Below are positions 16,396-25,318 of a DNA stretch of 64,000 bases, piece by piece. The notes beneath the pieces are model-generated. The model did no database searches. It saw only the letters and a program-made list of their open reading frames with translations, and was not told the DNA's origin. Numbering within the stretch: the stretch's first letter is position 1; the number at the start of each line of letters is the position of its first letter. The stretch comes from Ruminococcus sp. (lineage in GTDB: Bacteria; Bacillota; Clostridia; Oscillospirales; Ruminococcaceae). Where the stretch lies: positions 54,829 through 118,828 of the forward strand of contig JAKSQV010000001.1 in NCBI GenBank assembly GCA_024403935.1, given 5' to 3'. Both the position numbers and the translations under genes were made by a program.

Positions 16396-16734
16396 ATGCC
16401 GAATTTTAAGAACAGCCGTATGGCAGAGGACATCAAAAGAGAAATGACAGCAATACTGCGCGAGCTGAAAGATCCGCGCATCGACAAGCTGCTCACCATA
16501 GTCAGGGCTGACCTGTCGGGTGATATGTCGAACTGCAAGATATATGTCTCAAGCCTTGACGGCATGGAACGTACAAAGGAGTCGGTCGCAGGACTGAAAA
16601 GTGCCGCCGGCTTCATAAGGAGAGAGCTTTTCCACCGCCTCAAGATGAGAAAGTCGCCTGAGCTGACGTTCGTGGCTGACAACTCGATCGAGAGAAGTGC
16701 GGAGATAAGCAAAAAACTCAACGATCTGCTGTAA
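16396..16734 (+). CDS. rbfA: 30S ribosome-binding factor RbfA
   Basis: 112 aa, normal length. It has a type II KH-like fold. Conserved stretches are SRMAEDIKREMTAILRELKDPRI at the start, DMSNCKIYVSS in the middle and FHRLKMRKSPELTFVAD towards the end. RbfA binds the 30S precursor near helix 1/28 and is needed for late 16S maturation and cold growth. An AAAGAGG SD precedes the ATG. It sits in the canonical place after infB. Confidence 0.95.
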   Translation: MPNFKNSRMAEDIKREMTAILRELKDPRIDKLLTIVRADLSGDMSNCKIYVSSLDGMERTKESVAGLKSAAGFIRRELFHRLKMRKSPELTFVADNSIERSAEISKKLNDLL

Positions 16735-16773
16735 TGAGGCATCTGATTATGTAAATACCGAAAGAGGTGCAAT

Positions 16774-17724
16774 ATGTATATTGGCTTCAGTGAGACAGAG
16801 ACCTTCCTTCGCAACTGCGAGGATGCGGTCATAATCACTCACCAGAGTCCCGACGGCGACTGTATCGGTGCGGCGTTCGGACTGAAGGATATTCTTGCGG
16901 AGCTGGGCATACGCAGCCGCGTTGTGTGCAGCGACGTTTTCCCCTCGAGATATGATTTCATGACAGGTGGGGGCGCAGGCGAGGACTTCGAGCCGAAGAC
17001 GGTCATCGCAGTCGATATCGCGGATATCAAGCTCATGGGCAGCTATGCCGAAATATACGGTGACAGGGTACAGCTCTGCATCGACCATCACGAGTCCAAC
17101 AGGGACTATGCGGAGAAAACTCTGCTTCGTGAAAAGGCAACGGCGGCGTGTGAGATAATCTACGACCTCGGCAAGTACATGGGTGTGAAGATCACCAAGC
17201 ACTGTGCGATGTGCCTTTACACGGGAATAGCTACGGATTCTGGCTGCTTCCGCTACGACTGCACAACTCCGCGTGCCCATGAGATAGCTGCTGAGATGAA
17301 ACGCAGCTATGATATTAATTTTGCAAAGATCAACAGGTATATGTTTGAGGTAAAGTCACTCGGCAGAATGAAGCTCGAGGCGAAGGTATCGGAGCTCATG
17401 GAGGAGCACCTCGGCGGAAAACTCGCTGTAGTGGCTGTCACACAGGATATGATGAAGGAGCTCGGCATAGAGCCTGATGAGCTTGAAGGCTTTGCTCCGC
17501 TGACAATACAGCTCGAAAACACCGAAGTCGGCATACTGATGCGCGAGCGTGAGCCGAATGTGTTCAAATGCTCGTTCCGCTCGGCAGATGCGGTCAACGT
17601 ATCGGCGATATGCCAGACGATCGGCGGAGGCGGCCATGCAAAGGCTGCCGGCTGCACGGCTGAAGGTGAGCTTGAGGATGTCAAGAAAATGCTCATCGAG
17701 ACTGTACGGAAGGCACTCGGCTGA
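16774..17724 (+). CDS. nrnA: DHH-family bifunctional oligoribonuclease/PAP phosphatase
   Basis: 316 aa. DHH motifs are present: ITHQSPDGDCIGAAFGL (motif I), AVDIAD (motif II), DHHESN (motif III) and TDSGCFRY. The C-terminal DHHA1 domain carries GGGGHAKAAGC. NrnA degrades 2-5-nt RNA fragments and dephosphorylates 3'-phosphoadenosine 5'-phosphate, using Mn2+ held by the His/Asp cluster. In Bacillota it commonly lies between rbfA and truB, as here. The stop overlaps the truB start by one base (TGATG). An AAAGAGG SD lies before the ATG. Confidence 0.93.
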   Translation: MYIGFSETETFLRNCEDAVIITHQSPDGDCIGAAFGLKDILAELGIRSRVVCSDVFPSRYDFMTGGGAGEDFEPKTVIAVDIADIKLMGSYAEIYGDRVQLCIDHHESNRDYAEKTLLREKATAACEIIYDLGKYMGVKITKHCAMCLYTGIATDSGCFRYDCTTPRAHEIAAEMKRSYDINFAKINRYMFEVKSLGRMKLEAKVSELMEEHLGGKLAVVAVTQDMMKELGIEPDELEGFAPLTIQLENTEVGILMREREPNVFKCSFRSADAVNVSAICQTIGGGGHAKAAGCTAEGELEDVKKMLIETVRKALG

Positions 17725-18617
17725 TGAACGGCATAATTTGCGTCAATAAGCCGTCAGGCTTCACCTCGTTCGATGTCGTCGCAAAGCTGAGAGGTATACT
17801 GCACGAGCGCAGGCTCGGTCACGGCGGCACTCTCGATCCTATGGCTACGGGTGTTCTGCCCGTTTTCGTGGGAACTGCAACAAAGGCGTGCGACATCATG
17901 CCTGATACCACAAAAAGTTATCGGGCAGGCTTCCGTCTCGGAGAGAGAACGGATACGCAGGACATCACGGGCAAGGTGCTCACGCGCTCGGATGCTGCTG
18001 TGGATGCGGATGCACTGATGACTGTGATACCCGAGTTTGTCGGCGAGATCATGCAGCTTCCGCCGATGTATTCGGCAGTGCAGGTAAACGGTCAGCGGTT
18101 GTACGACCTTGCACGAAAGGGCGTGGAGGTCGAGCGCGAGCCGCGGCAGATACAGGTTTTCAGCATCGAGACAGTAAGCTACGATCCGTCAGTGCGGGAG
18201 GGTGTTCTCGACATCTCCTGCGGCAAGGGCACTTATATCCGCACGATAATCAACGATATAGGCGACAGACTCGGCTGCGGCGGAGTCATGACCTCGCTCG
18301 TGAGGACAGGCTCGGGCGGCTTCACGCTCGAAGACTGCTTTACATTTGAGCAGATACAGCAGGCACGCGATGAGGACAGGCTCAGCGAGCTGATACTTCC
18401 GATAGAGCGGGTATTTGCAAAGCTGCCGAAGCTGAGACTGAATGAGGTGCAGACAAGAATGTACCGTAACGGTGTCAAGCTTGATCTTTCGCGGCTGCGG
18501 AACATAAGGCAGGATAACGATATTTACGCTGTTTACGGCAGTGACGGAGCTTTTATCGGTACTGCTGCTGCCGATTTTGAAAACGGCATACTCCGCGTTG
18601 CAAAGAATCTGGGGTGA
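17724..18617 (+). CDS. truB: tRNA pseudouridine-55 synthase TruB
   Basis: 297 aa. It starts MNGIICVNKPSGFTSFDVV. The catalytic motif GHGGTLDPMATGVLPV contains the nucleophilic Asp, and the conserved KSYRAGFRLGERTDTQDITG and SCGKGTYIRTIINDIG segments follow, with a PUA-like C-terminus. It forms pseudouridine 55 in the T-loop of tRNAs. It overlaps nrnA by one base and is followed after 6 bp by ribF, as in most Bacillota. Confidence 0.96.
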   Translation: MNGIICVNKPSGFTSFDVVAKLRGILHERRLGHGGTLDPMATGVLPVFVGTATKACDIMPDTTKSYRAGFRLGERTDTQDITGKVLTRSDAAVDADALMTVIPEFVGEIMQLPPMYSAVQVNGQRLYDLARKGVEVEREPRQIQVFSIETVSYDPSVREGVLDISCGKGTYIRTIINDIGDRLGCGGVMTSLVRTGSGGFTLEDCFTFEQIQQARDEDRLSELILPIERVFAKLPKLRLNEVQTRMYRNGVKLDLSRLRNIRQDNDIYAVYGSDGAFIGTAAADFENGILRVAKNLG

Positions 18618-18623
18618 AGCTCT

Positions 18624-19508
18624 ATGGATAACAGAAAAAGAGCAGTCGCTCTCGGGCTGTTTGACGGCGTTCATCTCGGGCACAGAGCTGTGATAAATGC
18701 GGCTCTTGACATGAGGAAAAACGGCTTATCGGCTGTGGTCTTCACCTTTGAGCCTGACTGCGTGCTGAAAAAAGCAGGCGGTGCTTCGGGATTTATCTAT
18801 ACCCAAGCCGAAAAGGAGATCATCCTCAGGGAGATGATGGAGGTGGACGACATCGTGAGTCCGCCTTTTGAGAGCCTTTGCAGCCTCACGGGGGAAGAAT
18901 TTGCGCGGGAGATACTCTGCCGCCAGATCGGAGCAGCCCGTGTGTGCTGCGGAAACGATTTCAGATTCGGAAAGAATGCTGCCTGCGGAGCACACGAGCT
19001 TACGGTCTTCGGAAAACGCTTCGGCTTTGAGGTGGAGGTAGTGAGCCCTGTGGAATACGGCGGAAGCGTCGTTTCATCGAGCCGCATAAGGGAGCTTCTG
19101 TTGAATGGGGATATACCTTCGGCAAACGAGCTTCTCGGCTTCGGTTATTTCATAAATGCTGAGGTCACAGACGGAAACCGTATCGGCAGGACGATTGATT
19201 TTCCCACGATAAACCAGCAGTTCGGTGAGGGACAGCTTGTGCCGAAATTCGGCGTATACAGTACATCCACCAATGTTGGCGGAAAGGTGTTCCCGTCGGT
19301 GACGAATATCGGTGTCAAGCCGACTGTCGGCGGCGTGAGTGCTCCTCTTGCGGAGACACATATAATCGGTTTCAGCGGCGACCTGTACGGCAAAAAAACA
19401 GATGTCCGCTTTAAAAGCTTCATTCGTTCTGAGAGGAAGTTCAGCTCGCTCGATGAGCTGAAAACGCAGATATCCGAGGATATCGAAGCATCGAAGTCCG
19501 TTCAGTAA
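18624..19508 (+). CDS. ribF: bifunctional riboflavin kinase/FAD synthetase
   Basis: 294 aa. The N-terminal FAD synthetase domain has ALGLFDGVHLGHRAVI and the VVSSSRIRELLLNGDI segment. The C-terminal flavokinase domain has GNRIGRTIDFPTIN and KFGVYST. The enzyme phosphorylates riboflavin to FMN and adenylates it to FAD. The first codon is the ATG at 18624. It is the last gene of the rimP operon. The 150 bp that follow contain no obvious terminator with a U-tract. Confidence 0.94.
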   Translation: MDNRKRAVALGLFDGVHLGHRAVINAALDMRKNGLSAVVFTFEPDCVLKKAGGASGFIYTQAEKEIILREMMEVDDIVSPPFESLCSLTGEEFAREILCRQIGAARVCCGNDFRFGKNAACGAHELTVFGKRFGFEVEVVSPVEYGGSVVSSSRIRELLLNGDIPSANELLGFGYFINAEVTDGNRIGRTIDFPTINQQFGEGQLVPKFGVYSTSTNVGGKVFPSVTNIGVKPTVGGVSAPLAETHIIGFSGDLYGKKTDVRFKSFIRSERKFSSLDELKTQISEDIEASKSVQ

Positions 19509-19613
19509 TGCCTGTCTGTACCGCCGGACACGGAGCTTTTTCCACTGACATATAAAGTTCGTTTTACTTTCACGGCACTATCACAATAATGTATTATCTT
19601 TAACTACAGACGT

Positions 19614-19632
19614 TTCTGCCGCTTCGGCAGAA
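19614..19632. promoter_or_regulatory. hairpin before the ABC exporter operon
   Basis: 8-bp stem TTCTGCCG/CGGCAGAA with a 3-nt loop in the 153-bp gap between ribF and the ABC genes. It has no U-tract on either side. A weak promoter-like TTTACT-N18-TAATGT lies upstream (about 19565-19595) but is not convincing. Confidence 0.35.
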
Positions 19633-19661
19633 TATATAAAAGATCAGGAGGGTGTAACCAA

Positions 19662-20798
19662 ATGATAGAGGTCAGAAACCTTACAAAGCGTTACGGCGAC
19701 AAGCAAGCCGTAAACGACATCAGCTTCACGGTCGAAAAGGGAGAGATACTCGGCTTCCTCGGACCTAACGGAGCAGGAAAATCAACAACGATGAATATGC
19801 TGACAGGCTATATATCATCGACCTCAGGAAAAATTCTCATCAACGGAGCTGACATCCTTGAGGACCCGATAAAGGCAAAGTCAAATATCGGATATCTGCC
19901 CGAGATACCGCCGCTTTATGCTGATATGACGGTAAATGCATATCTCGGATTCATGTATGACCTGAAGAAGTGCAAGCTTCCGAGAAAGGCACACCTGAAG
20001 GAAATATGCGATCTCTGCAAGATATCAGAGGTAAGAGGCAGACTTATCCGCAATCTTTCCAAGGGCTACAAGCAGAGAGTCGGACTTGCTCAGGCACTTA
20101 TCAACAATCCGCCTGTGCTCATTCTTGACGAGCCTACTGTCGGCCTTGACCCGAACCAGATAATTGAGATACGTACCCTTATCAAGAAGCTCGGCAAAAA
20201 CCACACCGTTATCCTTTCGTCTCACATACTTCCCGAAATACAGGCAGTATGCGACAGAATAATCATTATCAACAAGGGCGTTGTTGCGGCTGACGGAACT
20301 GCTGACGAGATAGCTTCCAAGATAACCAACGAACACAAGATGACACTTCGTATCGAAGGCTCTACACATACAGCGGCCGACAAGAAGGAGATCGCCGATG
20401 CTATCAGAAAGCTCGACGGCATCAAGTATGTCCGCGCAGATATGGAGCGCGAAAAGGGCATTTATGACTATGATATCGAGGCTGATGAAAAGACAGATGT
20501 ACGCCGCGCTATCAACCGTCTCTGCTGTGAAAAGGGCTGGAATATACTCATGCTCCAGCTTTCAGACCTTACCCTTGAGGACATCTTCCTCAAGATCACA
20601 ATGGGCGACGGCATCACCGGAGCCGAAAAGGCTGGCGATTCCGCAAAGGAAGCTCCCAAGTTCGCCCTTGATGTCAAGGACGGCGAGCTTATCGCAACAG
20701 AGGTCTCAGAGGAGGCAAAGGAAGAACTCGAGGAGAATCTTCCCGCAGACCAGTCCTTTGAGGATGAAGATAACAACAGTGAAGGAGGCGAGGAGTAA
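19662..20798 (+). CDS. ABC exporter ATP-binding protein (GldA-like)
   Basis: 378 aa. The ABC domain has Walker A GPNGAGKST (about 38-46), the signature LSKGYKQRVGLAQAL, Walker B LILDEPTVGLDP and a switch His in SSHILPE. It is followed by a 150-residue C-terminal extension rich in acidic residues. It belongs to the ABC-2 type exporters related to Bacteroidetes GldA. It overlaps the permease gene by one base, and a GldG-like and a DUF4340-like protein follow, which is the common four-gene arrangement in clostridia. It should energise export of an unknown substrate, or act in cell-surface assembly. SD AGGAGGGTG. Confidence 0.88.
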   Translation: MIEVRNLTKRYGDKQAVNDISFTVEKGEILGFLGPNGAGKSTTMNMLTGYISSTSGKILINGADILEDPIKAKSNIGYLPEIPPLYADMTVNAYLGFMYDLKKCKLPRKAHLKEICDLCKISEVRGRLIRNLSKGYKQRVGLAQALINNPPVLILDEPTVGLDPNQIIEIRTLIKKLGKNHTVILSSHILPEIQAVCDRIIIINKGVVAADGTADEIASKITNEHKMTLRIEGSTHTAADKKEIADAIRKLDGIKYVRADMEREKGIYDYDIEADEKTDVRRAINRLCCEKGWNILMLQLSDLTLEDIFLKITMGDGITGAEKAGDSAKEAPKFALDVKDGELIATEVSEEAKEELEENLPADQSFEDEDNNSEGGEE

Positions 20799-21502
20799 TG
20801 GGTGCAATATACAGACGTGAAATGAGCGCGTTCTTCACATCGGGCGTTGCTTATGTATTTCTGACAGTGTTCACACTGCTCTCCGGCATATTCTTTTTCT
20901 TCGGCGTTATCGGCTCGGGCACTACCGAGACTTCGCCGATGTTCGGCTCCATGTTCATCGTGGTGCTGTTCCTGATACCGATACTCACAATGAAGCTTCT
21001 CAGCGAGGAGAAGAAAAACCGAACAGATCAGGGCCTTCTGACCGCACCGATAGGTCTGTGGTCGATAGTCCTCGGCAAGTATTTCGCTGCACTCACTCTT
21101 TTCGTGATCGCAGAGAGCGTGGTATTCATTTATTCGCTGATACTTGCATATCTCGGCAATGTTGTATGGCCGACGCTCCTCGGCAATTATTTTGCCATGC
21201 TGTTCCTCGGCGCAGCCTTTATCGCAGTCGGACTTTTCATTTCGTCACTGACCGAGAACCAGATGGCAGCAGCAGTTGCAAGTATGCTTGCTCTCTTTGT
21301 GCTGTATCTCTTTGATTCACTTGCCTCAAGCGTATCTGTTGAATTCATCAGAAAGATCATGCTTTCCTTCTCGTTCTATTCGAGATACCTTGAATTCACG
21401 CGCGGCGTGTTCAACCTCACCAGCGTAGTATTCTTCATCAGTGCTGCCTTTATCTTCAACTTCCTGACGGTAAGGGTGCTCGATAAGAGACGCTGGGGTT
21501 AA
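20798..21502 (+). CDS. ABC-2 type permease (GldF-like)
   Basis: 234 aa with six predicted membrane helices. It starts MGAIYRREMSAFFTSGVAYVFL and has the SEEKKNRTDQGLLTAPIGLWSIVLGKY loop typical of the GldF/NosY permease group. It is the membrane partner of the preceding ATPase (one-base overlap) and is followed 25 bp later by the GldG-like gene. Substrate unknown. Confidence 0.85.
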   Translation: MGAIYRREMSAFFTSGVAYVFLTVFTLLSGIFFFFGVIGSGTTETSPMFGSMFIVVLFLIPILTMKLLSEEKKNRTDQGLLTAPIGLWSIVLGKYFAALTLFVIAESVVFIYSLILAYLGNVVWPTLLGNYFAMLFLGAAFIAVGLFISSLTENQMAAAVASMLALFVLYLFDSLASSVSVEFIRKIMLSFSFYSRYLEFTRGVFNLTSVVFFISAAFIFNFLTVRVLDKRRWG

Positions 21503-21527
21503 TTGAGAAAGGAAGGTGTCATTACAG

Positions 21528-23147
21528 ATGAGCAAGAACAAAAAAGAAGAAATAGAAAAGGTAAATGAGAGCACGGCTGCTGATGAGAGCAGCAAGAAAA
21601 GTGCATCCAAGAAGCGCGGCAAAGGCAAAAAGCTGAAATACGGCTCGATGTCGCTGGGCATTGTGATAGTGGTCATCGCTATCGTGGTGCTTCTCAACCT
21701 TATGTGCGGACTTATCGTAAAGCGTTATCCCATAAAGCTCGACCTTACAAGCGACAAGAGATACGATCTTACAGATGAGTCGATTGATGCCCTCAAGAGC
21801 CTTGAGAAGGACGTTGACGTAGTTGTTACCTGTCCCGAATCAGACTTTGAAGGACTTTCTGCCCAGTATGCAAATATGTACTATCAGTATTACGGCGCAA
21901 ACGTTGAAGTTCCGTATACGATAATCCCCGAGATACTCGACAAGTACAGCATGTATGCTGAGTCGGGCAAGGGAAGCGTCAATGTCAAGTATGTGGATAT
22001 CAACAGAGATCCCGATGTTGTCGCACGCTACAAGAAGAATTACAACGGCGAGATCACTGCCCAGAGCCTCATTTTCGCCTGCGGCGACCGCGTAAAGGTC
22101 GTTTCACAGCAGGAGGTCATCGGTATGGTAACTTTTTCAAAAACAAGCATTCAGAACAATATCCAGATGGTATTCAACGGCGAGAGCACTATCACTTCGG
22201 CAATTATGTCCGTAGCTGATTCAAAGCCGATAAGAGTCGGTATCGTCAGCATGATGAACGGCAGTTCCGTTGTCAATCAGGTCGGCGCAAATATCACATA
22301 CTCCACAGAGGAGTTCCTCAACAAGAACGGCTATGACTGCACAGAGGTAGATATTGCAACAGACGACCTTATCGAAAACTATGATATGCTCGTGCTCTGC
22401 TGTCCCGCATACGATTTCTCGGAGGACATCATCACAAAGATGAGCGACTTCCTCTACAATGACGGCAAATACGAGAAGGACATGATCTATATGCCCAGCC
22501 TCAATGCTCTGAACATTCCCAATATCACAGAGTTCCTCGCTGACTGGAAGATACAGATAGAGGAGAGCTATATCAAGGACGGCACAAACAGCGTTGCTAT
22601 CTCAGGTAAGCTCTACCCGACCATCACTGTCAGCGACAGCGAGGAGGTTGGTGCCCTTCCGAATGACACACTCCCGATAGTTGCTCCCTTCGGAAGAAAC
22701 ATCACAGTTCTTGACAAGAACAACGAGACAGTTATCAAGGAGCTTCTCAAATCGAACGAGACATCTTACACTTCTTCACTTGCCGATGATTCTGATTCCG
22801 ATGATAGAGCAGCCTACGATATCGTAGTAAAGGCAAGGAAGGAAACTTCTTCCGGCATCAGCGTATACGGAAGCGACCTTCTCGTACTTGGCAGCCCGTA
22901 TATGATCGACAGCTCGATAGTATCAAATACAAACACCTACAACAATGCAGAGGTACTTCTGAAGGTCATCAATAATATGTCCGGCAAGGAGAACGGAGCG
23001 ATCATTCCCGAAAAGGCTCTCCAGCAGAATAACATCTCACCCTCCGCACGCGAAATAATGGTCATCAGGATACTCGTTATCTTTGTATTGCCGCTTATCA
23101 TTGCCTGCATTGGAATCGTTGTACTGTTAAGGAGAAAGAATCGATGA
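21528..23147 (+). CDS. GldG-like ABC auxiliary membrane protein
   Basis: 539 aa from the ATG at 21528 (AGGAAGG SD 11 nt upstream; a GTG at 21516 is in frame). It has a Lys-rich cytoplasmic N-terminus and a membrane helix (LGIVIVVIAIVVLLNLMCGL). The sequence then reads YPIKLDLTSDKRYDLTDESIDALKSL, the signature opening of the GldG/ABC_transp_aux family, followed by a large extracytoplasmic region and a C-terminal membrane helix before the basic end LRRKNR. In gliding bacteria GldG works with GldA and GldF; in clostridia the function is unknown. The stop overlaps the next start by 4 bp (ATGA). Confidence 0.85.
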   Translation: MSKNKKEEIEKVNESTAADESSKKSASKKRGKGKKLKYGSMSLGIVIVVIAIVVLLNLMCGLIVKRYPIKLDLTSDKRYDLTDESIDALKSLEKDVDVVVTCPESDFEGLSAQYANMYYQYYGANVEVPYTIIPEILDKYSMYAESGKGSVNVKYVDINRDPDVVARYKKNYNGEITAQSLIFACGDRVKVVSQQEVIGMVTFSKTSIQNNIQMVFNGESTITSAIMSVADSKPIRVGIVSMMNGSSVVNQVGANITYSTEEFLNKNGYDCTEVDIATDDLIENYDMLVLCCPAYDFSEDIITKMSDFLYNDGKYEKDMIYMPSLNALNIPNITEFLADWKIQIEESYIKDGTNSVAISGKLYPTITVSDSEEVGALPNDTLPIVAPFGRNITVLDKNNETVIKELLKSNETSYTSSLADDSDSDDRAAYDIVVKARKETSSGISVYGSDLLVLGSPYMIDSSIVSNTNTYNNAEVLLKVINNMSGKENGAIIPEKALQQNNISPSAREIMVIRILVIFVLPLIIACIGIVVLLRRKNR

Positions 23148-24691
23148 ATAAGACTGCTAAAGGTCTGATAGCACTGAGTGCTGTGATGGTGCTGCTCGGA
23201 GGCGGATATGCCGCACTGAGACTGACTGATGATGAAGATGGCGGGAGCGAAAGCTCCTCCATCTCTGAATCGTCCGAGAGCGGAAAGCAGGTCATCATTA
23301 TCAGCGATACGGCTGCGGAAGGCCCTGACAGCCCGAACAACAGCTTTGAGTACGGTGTTGTAAAGACTGTTGACGTAAAGAATCAGACAGATGAGCTCCA
23401 CGTTGTTCAGAGTGAAAAGCACGAGGAAGAATCAGGCTTGAAATATACGACCTATACCCTTGAAGGCTATCAGGACGTAGCTATGGAGACCTCAATAATC
23501 GGTACGCTTGCAAACAATGCGAATGAACTGACATCAGAGGATGTCATCGCAGAAAACTGTTCGGACCTTGCCAAGTTCGGACTTGCAGCTCCGCGGGCAA
23601 CGGCGGACATCACCTACGAGAGCGGTAAGAAATACCGTCTGCTGATAGGCGATGATGCTCCCACAGGCGAAGCAACCTATGTAATGATAGACGGCGAAAA
23701 CACTGTGTATACCGTACGCAGCTCGGCAGTTTCAAACTATATGAAGACTACGCTGGATTATGTCACTACGACAGTCCTTGCGTCTCCTGAGGAGCTTCCG
23801 ACCGTCAAGAAACTGAAGATAGAGCGCGGCGACATTGATTATGACATCGTGCTGGAATATGACGAGAGCAGCAGCGATGACAATTATTCCGGCGGTACTT
23901 CGTCATCACACGTAATGGTAGAGCCAACCTCGGCTTTCCTTGCAGTAGAGCGCTCTGCGAACGTGACCACAGGTATGTTCGGACTCAGTGCAGCAGGCAT
24001 TTACAGTGTTCACTGCGACGATACGGACATTGCAGAGGCAGGTCTGAAGGATCCCTTCTGCCGTGTTTCGATGAGCTGTGATGACGGAAAGGATTACGTC
24101 CTGCTGCTGAGTGAGAAGTTCACCGACAGCGTGTATGGAAAATGCTGTTACGGTATGCTTGAGAAAGGCAACGTGATCTTTATCATCAGCGAGGACAACG
24201 CACCGTGGACGACCGTTTTGCCGGTTGATATTGCTTCAAAGATATTCATTGCCTCTTATGTCTGGAACGTTACCGACCTCAGCGTTGAGTGCAGCTCGGG
24301 CGAGAAGGCAGATTTCAGGCTTGTAAAGAAGAACCCCGATGAGAAGAAGGATTCCTATACGTCTGATGACATCATAGTCACAAAGGATGGCAAGAGCTTT
24401 GACAGCGAGCGTTTCCGTCAGTTCTACGGCTTCCTTATCAGCGGAAATGCCGAGAATTTCGCACTCGGAGAGTCGATCCCGTCAGGCAAGCCGATGGTAA
24501 GCCTGAAATATACCGATTCATACACGGGCAAGACTGATACCATTGAATTCTATGATAAGTCAGCAATGTCCGCACTTATCGTTGTGAACGGAGAAGCAAA
24601 GTTTACAGCAGCAAAATCGTTTGTCGAGACGCTCATGCACAATGTGCAGATACTCGACGGCGACGAGGAATTCACGACCACATGGAAGTAA
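23144..24691 (+). CDS. DUF4340-like extracytoplasmic protein
   Basis: 515 aa. An N-terminal membrane anchor (AKGLIALSAVMVLLGGGYAALRL) is followed by a Ser/Glu linker and a long extracytoplasmic part. Repeated segments of the DUF4340 kind are visible: DLAKFGLAAPRATADITYESGKKYRLLIGDDAP and DIAEAGLKDPFCRVSMSCDDGKDYVLLLSE. Such proteins routinely accompany GldG-like ABC systems and may form a periplasmic-side scaffold. It overlaps the GldG-like gene by 4 bp. The biochemical role is unknown. Confidence 0.82.
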   Translation: MNKTAKGLIALSAVMVLLGGGYAALRLTDDEDGGSESSSISESSESGKQVIIISDTAAEGPDSPNNSFEYGVVKTVDVKNQTDELHVVQSEKHEEESGLKYTTYTLEGYQDVAMETSIIGTLANNANELTSEDVIAENCSDLAKFGLAAPRATADITYESGKKYRLLIGDDAPTGEATYVMIDGENTVYTVRSSAVSNYMKTTLDYVTTTVLASPEELPTVKKLKIERGDIDYDIVLEYDESSSDDNYSGGTSSSHVMVEPTSAFLAVERSANVTTGMFGLSAAGIYSVHCDDTDIAEAGLKDPFCRVSMSCDDGKDYVLLLSEKFTDSVYGKCCYGMLEKGNVIFIISEDNAPWTTVLPVDIASKIFIASYVWNVTDLSVECSSGEKADFRLVKKNPDEKKDSYTSDDIIVTKDGKSFDSERFRQFYGFLISGNAENFALGESIPSGKPMVSLKYTDSYTGKTDTIEFYDKSAMSALIVVNGEAKFTAAKSFVETLMHNVQILDGDEEFTTTWK

Positions 24692-24721
24692 ACTCTTTAT
24701 CTGAAAAAGGAGGAAAACACA

Positions 24722-25006
24722 ATGAGCGAAAAGTTTTTCACATATAAGGGATATCCGCTCGTCAGGAACGGTAGCCAGATATACTACGGATATATGGCAG
24801 ATCCTTTTGTAATATGGATACAGATACTCGGAACTGCTCCCAATGAAAACGGCGAGGAAGTGACCACTAAGGTCAGAGTCGTTCAGATGGATACGAACGA
24901 GACAGATCCGATAAAGGCATTCGTGAAGAATACAGAGCGCGAGTGCGGTCTTTACGAGGCACTCGACATTGCAAAGGTATGGCTGGATAAGGCTCTTCTG
25001 AGCTGA
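24722..25006 (+). CDS. small hypothetical protein, end of the Gld-like ABC operon
   Basis: 94 aa, not recognised. Starts MSEKFFTYKGYPLVRNG with a good AAAGGAGG SD, 30 bp after the DUF4340 gene and before a strong terminator. It is soluble, with a probable beta-rich first half (YYGYMADPFVIWIQILG, then VTTKVRVVQMDT) and a helical end (ALDIAKVWLDKALLS). The position suggests co-expression with the exporter. No motif points to an activity. Confidence 0.75.
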   Translation: MSEKFFTYKGYPLVRNGSQIYYGYMADPFVIWIQILGTAPNENGEEVTTKVRVVQMDTNETDPIKAFVKNTERECGLYEALDIAKVWLDKALLS

Positions 25007-25071
25007 GCACAAGCTTAATTCAGCGTGAACTCTGCAAATGATTTCACTGATATGATTAAATTTTTCTGATT

Positions 25072-25100
25072 AAAAGCCGCTTAATTTAAGCGGCTTTTTT
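25072..25100 (+). terminator. terminator of the Gld-like ABC operon
   Basis: Stem AAAAGCCGCTTAA/TTAAGCGGCTTTT followed by T's. Together with the promoter at 25172-25199 this accounts for the 312-bp gap 25007-25318. The remaining leader holds one 8-bp hairpin (25252-25259/25267-25274). Confidence 0.9.
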
Positions 25101-25171
25101 CTTTATCCGTGAAAAAGCAAACTTAAATTTTGTCGAATACTACGATTTTTTGAGCTTCCGGCAAATTGCTA

Positions 25172-25199
25172 TTGAAAAATCAGCTTAACGTGATATAAT
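25172..25199 (+). promoter_or_regulatory. promoter of the mannanase gene
   Basis: TTGAAA (25172-25177), 16-nt spacer, consensus TATAAT (25194-25199), giving a leader of about 115 nt. Confidence 0.65.
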
Positions 25200-25318
25200 A
25201 AATGTGTTCGTGGAACGCAGATTCACAGTATGGGGAATTTGCAAGTCACATTGCCGCACAGAGTTCGTGCGGCAGAAACGCATAATAAGGGATAGAATAC
25301 TTCCGGAGGAAGAAAAAC

